Shown: piece by piece, positions 6,610 through 8,334 of the stretch
Layout: every line of letters begins with the position of its first letter
How positions within the stretch are numbered: the stretch's first letter is position 1
Source of the DNA: Rhodospirillales bacterium
Lineage (GTDB): Bacteria; Pseudomonadota; Alphaproteobacteria; Acetobacterales; Acetobacteraceae
Assembly: GCA_025352915.1 (NCBI GenBank)
Contig: JANXSA010000604.1
Coordinates: 1-8,334 of the forward strand
DNA: 8,334 nucleotides
Direction: 5' to 3'
Made by a program: the position numbers and the translations under genes
Notes under the pieces: generated by a model
What the model was told of the DNA's origin: nothing
What the model saw: the letters and a program-made list of their open reading frames with translations, nothing else
The model's database searches: none

Positions 6610-7389
6610 ATGAACGACCGCGCCCTCCTCGAACTCGCCTTCACCCTGGCCCACCAGGCCGGCGAGCTAATCATGCAAATCCGCGCCCGCGGCTTCGAAA
6701 CCCTGTCCAAATCCGACGACAGCCCGGTCACCGAAGCCGACCACGCCGCCGAGGCGCTCATCCTCAAGGGCCTGCGCGCCGCCTGCCCGGACATCCCCGT
6801 CCTCGCCGAGGAAGAAATCGCCGCCGGCCTCGTCACCGCCAACGCCGACACACTCTGGGTCGTCGACCCGCTCGACGGCACCCGCGAATTCGCCAAGCGC
6901 CGCGACGATTTCGCCGTCTGCATCGGCCTGGTCCGAAACGGCACCCCAGCCCTCGGCGTCGTCGGCCAGCCCGCCACCGGCGCCCTCTACGGCGGCATCG
7001 TGGGAACCAATGGCTCCAAGGGGGGTGCCTGGAAACGCGAAAACGCCATCGAACGCCAGATCAGCGCCCGCCACCCCCCCGAAGCCGGCCTCTCGGTGGT
7101 CGCCTCGCGCCATTACGCCGACGACCCCCGCCTCACCCCCTTCCTCGCAGGCCGCAAGGTGGCCAACGTCCGCCACATGGGCTCCGCCCTCAAATTCTGC
7201 CTCGTCGCCGAAGGCGTCGCCGACCTTTACCCGCGCTTCGGCCCCACCATGGAATGGGACACCGCCGCCGCCCACGCCGTGGTCGAAGCCGCCGGCGGCT
7301 CGATCCGCCTGCTCGATGACGGCAGTCCGCTGCGCTACGGCAAGCCCGACTGGCGCAACCCGCCCTTCGTCTGCGCCGGGTTGCCATGA
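6610..7389 (+). CDS. cysQ: 3'(2'),5'-bisphosphate nucleotidase CysQ (inositol monophosphatase superfamily)
   Basis: CysQ hydrolyses 3'-phosphoadenosine 5'-phosphate (pAp) to AMP and phosphate, removing the inhibitory by-product of sulfate assimilation and of acyl-carrier-protein loading. The 259-residue protein carries the Mg-dependent, Li-sensitive phosphatase signatures: DDSPVTEAD (36-44), LAEEE (65-69, metal Glu), WVVDPLDGTREF (83-94, metal Asp86 and Asp89), GVVGQPATGALYGG, and MEWDTAAAH (metal Asp217). The stretch GSALKFCLVAEGVADLYPRFGPTMEWDTAA is characteristic of CysQ and sets it apart from SuhB and HisN. ATG 6598 in the same frame would add four residues (MQDA). I prefer 6610 because homologues commonly begin close to this helix, but neither start has a good Shine-Dalgarno. 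It is transcribed away from pepA-2 and followed by composite repeat element 2. Confidence 0.93.
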   Translation: MNDRALLELAFTLAHQAGELIMQIRARGFETLSKSDDSPVTEADHAAEALILKGLRAACPDIPVLAEEEIAAGLVTANADTLWVVDPLDGTREFAKRRDDFAVCIGLVRNGTPALGVVGQPATGALYGGIVGTNGSKGGAWKRENAIERQISARHPPEAGLSVVASRHYADDPRLTPFLAGRKVANVRHMGSALKFCLVAEGVADLYPRFGPTMEWDTAAAHAVVEAAGGSIRLLDDGSPLRYGKPDWRNPPFVCAGLP

Positions 7390-7420
7390 GCGTCGGTCGG
7401 GAAAGACCAGCAAGAAAAAT

Positions 7421-7460
7421 CTTCTTTTTGTGAACAAAAAGAAGCAAAAAAACCTTGTCC
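7421..7460 (+). repeat. Palindromic module, copy 3 (left end of element 2)
   Basis: Arms CTTCTTTTTGT (7421-7431) and ACAAAAAGAAG (7434-7444) around GA, then C, seven A, C and CTTGTCC. Its final TCC runs into the first CCTGAGCG repeat of the core. Confidence 0.9.
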
Positions 7461-7482
7461 TGAGCGAAGCGAGGGATCCACG
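7459..7482 (+). repeat. CCTGAGCG-type intergenic repeat, copy a
   Basis: A 24-nt unit, CCTGAGCGAAGCGAGG followed by GATCCACG, matches copy b at 21 of 24 positions. From memory, CCTGAGCGAAGCGAAGGA-like units occur in intergenic DNA of many unrelated bacteria; I cannot check that here. Confidence 0.75.
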
Positions 7483-7519
7483 TTTTTTTCTTCTTCATCC
7501 ATTAGAAAAAACTCGTCAT

Positions 7520-7543
7520 CCTGAGCGGAGCGAAGGACCCACG
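7520..7543 (+). repeat. CCTGAGCG-type intergenic repeat, copy b
   Basis: Direct repeat of copy a with three substitutions, 61 nt downstream. Between the copies lie GTTTTTTTCTTCTT (a degenerate part of the palindromic module) and a stretch, TTCATCCATTAGAAAA, that also occurs with one change in element 1 (3002-3017). Confidence 0.75.
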
Positions 7544-7581
7544 CTGTCCACCCAGCGCCCATCATTTCGCCCAGCCCAAAC

Positions 7582-7621
7582 GGATAAAGTTTTTTTGCTT
7601 CTTTTTGTTCACAAAAAGAAG
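7582..7621 (-). repeat. Palindromic module, copy 4 (right end of element 2)
   Basis: Identical to copy 2 and part of the perfect 51-nt block shared by 7577-7627 and 3098-3148. It lies 40 nt upstream of the start codon of the Sua5-family gene. Confidence 0.9.
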
Positions 7622-7651
7622 ACTTCCCTGGCTGCCCAGGCCATTCACTCT

Positions 7652-7656
7652 GAGGG
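7652..7656 (+). promoter_or_regulatory. Ribosome binding site of the Sua5-family gene
   Basis: GAGGG lies 5 nt before ATG 7662, a good Shine-Dalgarno. It supports this start even though the ORF has no stop in the window. Confidence 0.65.
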
Positions 7657-7661
7657 TTGTC

Positions 7662-8334
7662 ATGCGTCCGCCTCGTGAAACCGCAACCCGCCTCCTTCCG
7701 GCCACCCAGGCCAACATCGCGCAAGCCGCCCGCCTCCTGCGCGAAGGCGCCCTCGTCGCCTTCGGCACCGAAACCGTCTACGGCCTGGGCGCCGACGCCA
7801 CCAACGACCACGCCGTCGCCGCTATCTTCGCCGCCACGGGCCGCCCGCACTTCAACCCGCTGATCTGCCATTACCCCGAGCCCGACGCCGTCTTCGCCCA
7901 TGTCGAGCCGAACCCGCGCGCCCGCGCCCTCGCCGCCGCCTTCTGGCCCGGCCCGCTCACCCTGGTCCTGCCGCGCCGCCCAAATTGCCCGGTCGCCCTG
8001 CTCGCCGGCGCCGGGCTCGACACCCTGGCCGTCCGCGTCCCCGCCCACCCCGATGCCCTCGAATTGCTGCGCCAAACCGCCCGCCCGGTCGCCGCCCCCT
8101 CCGCCAACCGCTCCGGCCAGGTCAGCCCAACCACCGCCGCCCACGTGCTGGACAGCCTGGCCGGCCGCATCGCCGCCATCCTCGACAGCGGCCCCTGCAT
8201 CGTCGGCGTCGAATCCACCGTGCTCGACCTCTCCGACAGCACCCCGGTCCTGCTCCGCCCCGGCGGCCTGCCCCGCGAAGCCATCGAAGCCATCATCGGC
8301 CCCGTCGGCATCGGCATCACCCCCGCTGAATCCA
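7662..8334 (+). CDS. Threonylcarbamoyl-AMP synthase, Sua5/YwlC family (3'-truncated by window edge)
   Basis: Sua5/YwlC makes threonylcarbamoyl-AMP from Thr, bicarbonate and ATP, the first step of t6A37 formation in ANN-decoding tRNAs. 224 residues are visible and no stop is reached. The YrdC domain is complete: FGTETVYGLGADAT (34-47), IFAATGRPHFNPLI (55-68), FWPGPLTLVLPR, LAVRVPAHP, APSANRSGQVSPTTAAHV (Ser147 and Asn149 of the SxN motif), GVESTVLDLS and VLLRPGG. Length beyond about 210 residues suggests the long Sua5 type with a C-terminal domain, which would lie outside the window. The odd feature is Thr59 (codon ACG, 7836-7838) where the family's KxR motif usually has Lys. Start ATG 7662 has GAGGG 5 nt upstream and lies just after composite element 2, which therefore may supply or insulate its leader. 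Confidence 0.93.
   Translation, partial: MRPPRETATRLLPATQANIAQAARLLREGALVAFGTETVYGLGADATNDHAVAAIFAATGRPHFNPLICHYPEPDAVFAHVEPNPRARALAAAFWPGPLTLVLPRRPNCPVALLAGAGLDTLAVRVPAHPDALELLRQTARPVAAPSANRSGQVSPTTAAHVLDSLAGRIAAILDSGPCIVGVESTVLDLSDSTPVLLRPGGLPREAIEAIIGPVGIGITPAES

Larger units (their letters stand above)
7421..7627. repeat. Composite inverted-repeat element 2 (cysQ-sua5 gap)
   Basis: Second member of the family seen in the ppx-holC gap. Left end 7421-7460 and right end 7582-7621 are inverted copies of the same palindromic module; 7421-7453 pairs perfectly with 7589-7621 (33 bp). The right outer flank (GACTTCC) is shared with element 1, whereas the left outer flank is not: the GGAAG found in the other three flanks is missing. 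The core of about 120 nt holds two direct copies of a CCTGAGCG-type repeat plus a T/A-rich stretch. It lies between two genes in the same direction, so it would be transcribed if cysQ and the next gene share a transcript. No protein is encoded. Confidence 0.85.

Noticed and set aside
5032..7389. A 785-codon open frame on + that runs antisense through pepA-2 and continues into cysQ
   Set aside because: The first about 520 codons are antisense to a clear M17 gene and read as low-complexity Arg/Pro/His. Only the part from about 6610 has family motifs (CysQ). Long antisense frames are expected in GC-rich DNA.
7395..7408. Hairpin GGTC-GGGAAA-GACC just after cysQ as a terminator
   Set aside because: The stem is only 4 bp and no T-run follows.
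7459..7543. A CRISPR array
   Set aside because: There are only two imperfect repeats with a single spacer-sized gap made of other repeat sequence, and no cas genes nearby.

Overview
This window is GC-rich chromosomal DNA from what is most likely an alphaproteobacterium. I lean towards Acetobacteraceae/Rhodospirillales because of the strong G/C third-position bias, the ppk-ppx pairing, the style of the PepA, HolC and CysQ proteins, and the T/A-rich intergenic palindromes. That placement is inference from protein style, not from a search. Six real genes are visible, two of them cut by the window edges.

Left part, + strand: the 3' two-thirds of ppk (polyphosphate kinase, open at the left edge) overlaps or abuts ppx (exopolyphosphatase/GppA family). 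Together they form a compact operon that makes and breaks down polyphosphate. Convergent to it, on the - strand, is a second operon reading right to left: pepA-2 (complete, canonical M17 leucyl aminopeptidase), pepA-1 (a divergent M17 paralogue) and holC (DNA polymerase III chi subunit). Its gaps are only 8 and 1 nt, so translational coupling is likely. The upstream end of that operon faces a divergent + strand gene, cysQ (3'(2'),5'-bisphosphate nucleotidase), across about 93 nt that must hold both promoters. After cysQ, a + strand gene of the Sua5/YwlC family (threonylcarbamoyl-AMP synthase, t6A tRNA modification) starts and runs off the right edge.

The two larger intergenic gaps (ppx-holC and cysQ-sua5) hold the most interesting DNA. 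Each contains the same ~40-nt palindromic, T/A-rich module twice, in opposite orientations, so that each pair forms terminal inverted repeats of 33-46 bp. The right-hand ends of the two elements share a perfect 51-bp block. The cores differ completely. The first holds a CCCTCTCCCC/GGGGAGAGGG hairpin; the second holds two direct copies of a CCTGAGCGRAGCGARGG-type repeat. This looks like one family of mobile or hairpin-forming intergenic element whose conserved ends frame interchangeable repeat cores. It is AT-rich in otherwise very GC-rich DNA, and in the first locus it begins at the stop codons of both convergent genes.

Other points of note: the Sua5-family protein carries Thr where the family's KxR motif has Lys, a one-base difference; and one of the two tandem PepA paralogues has lost the conserved NxGGRxGGAxTAA loop while keeping all metal ligands. 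I see no tRNA, rRNA, CRISPR array, insertion sequence with transposase, or phage gene.
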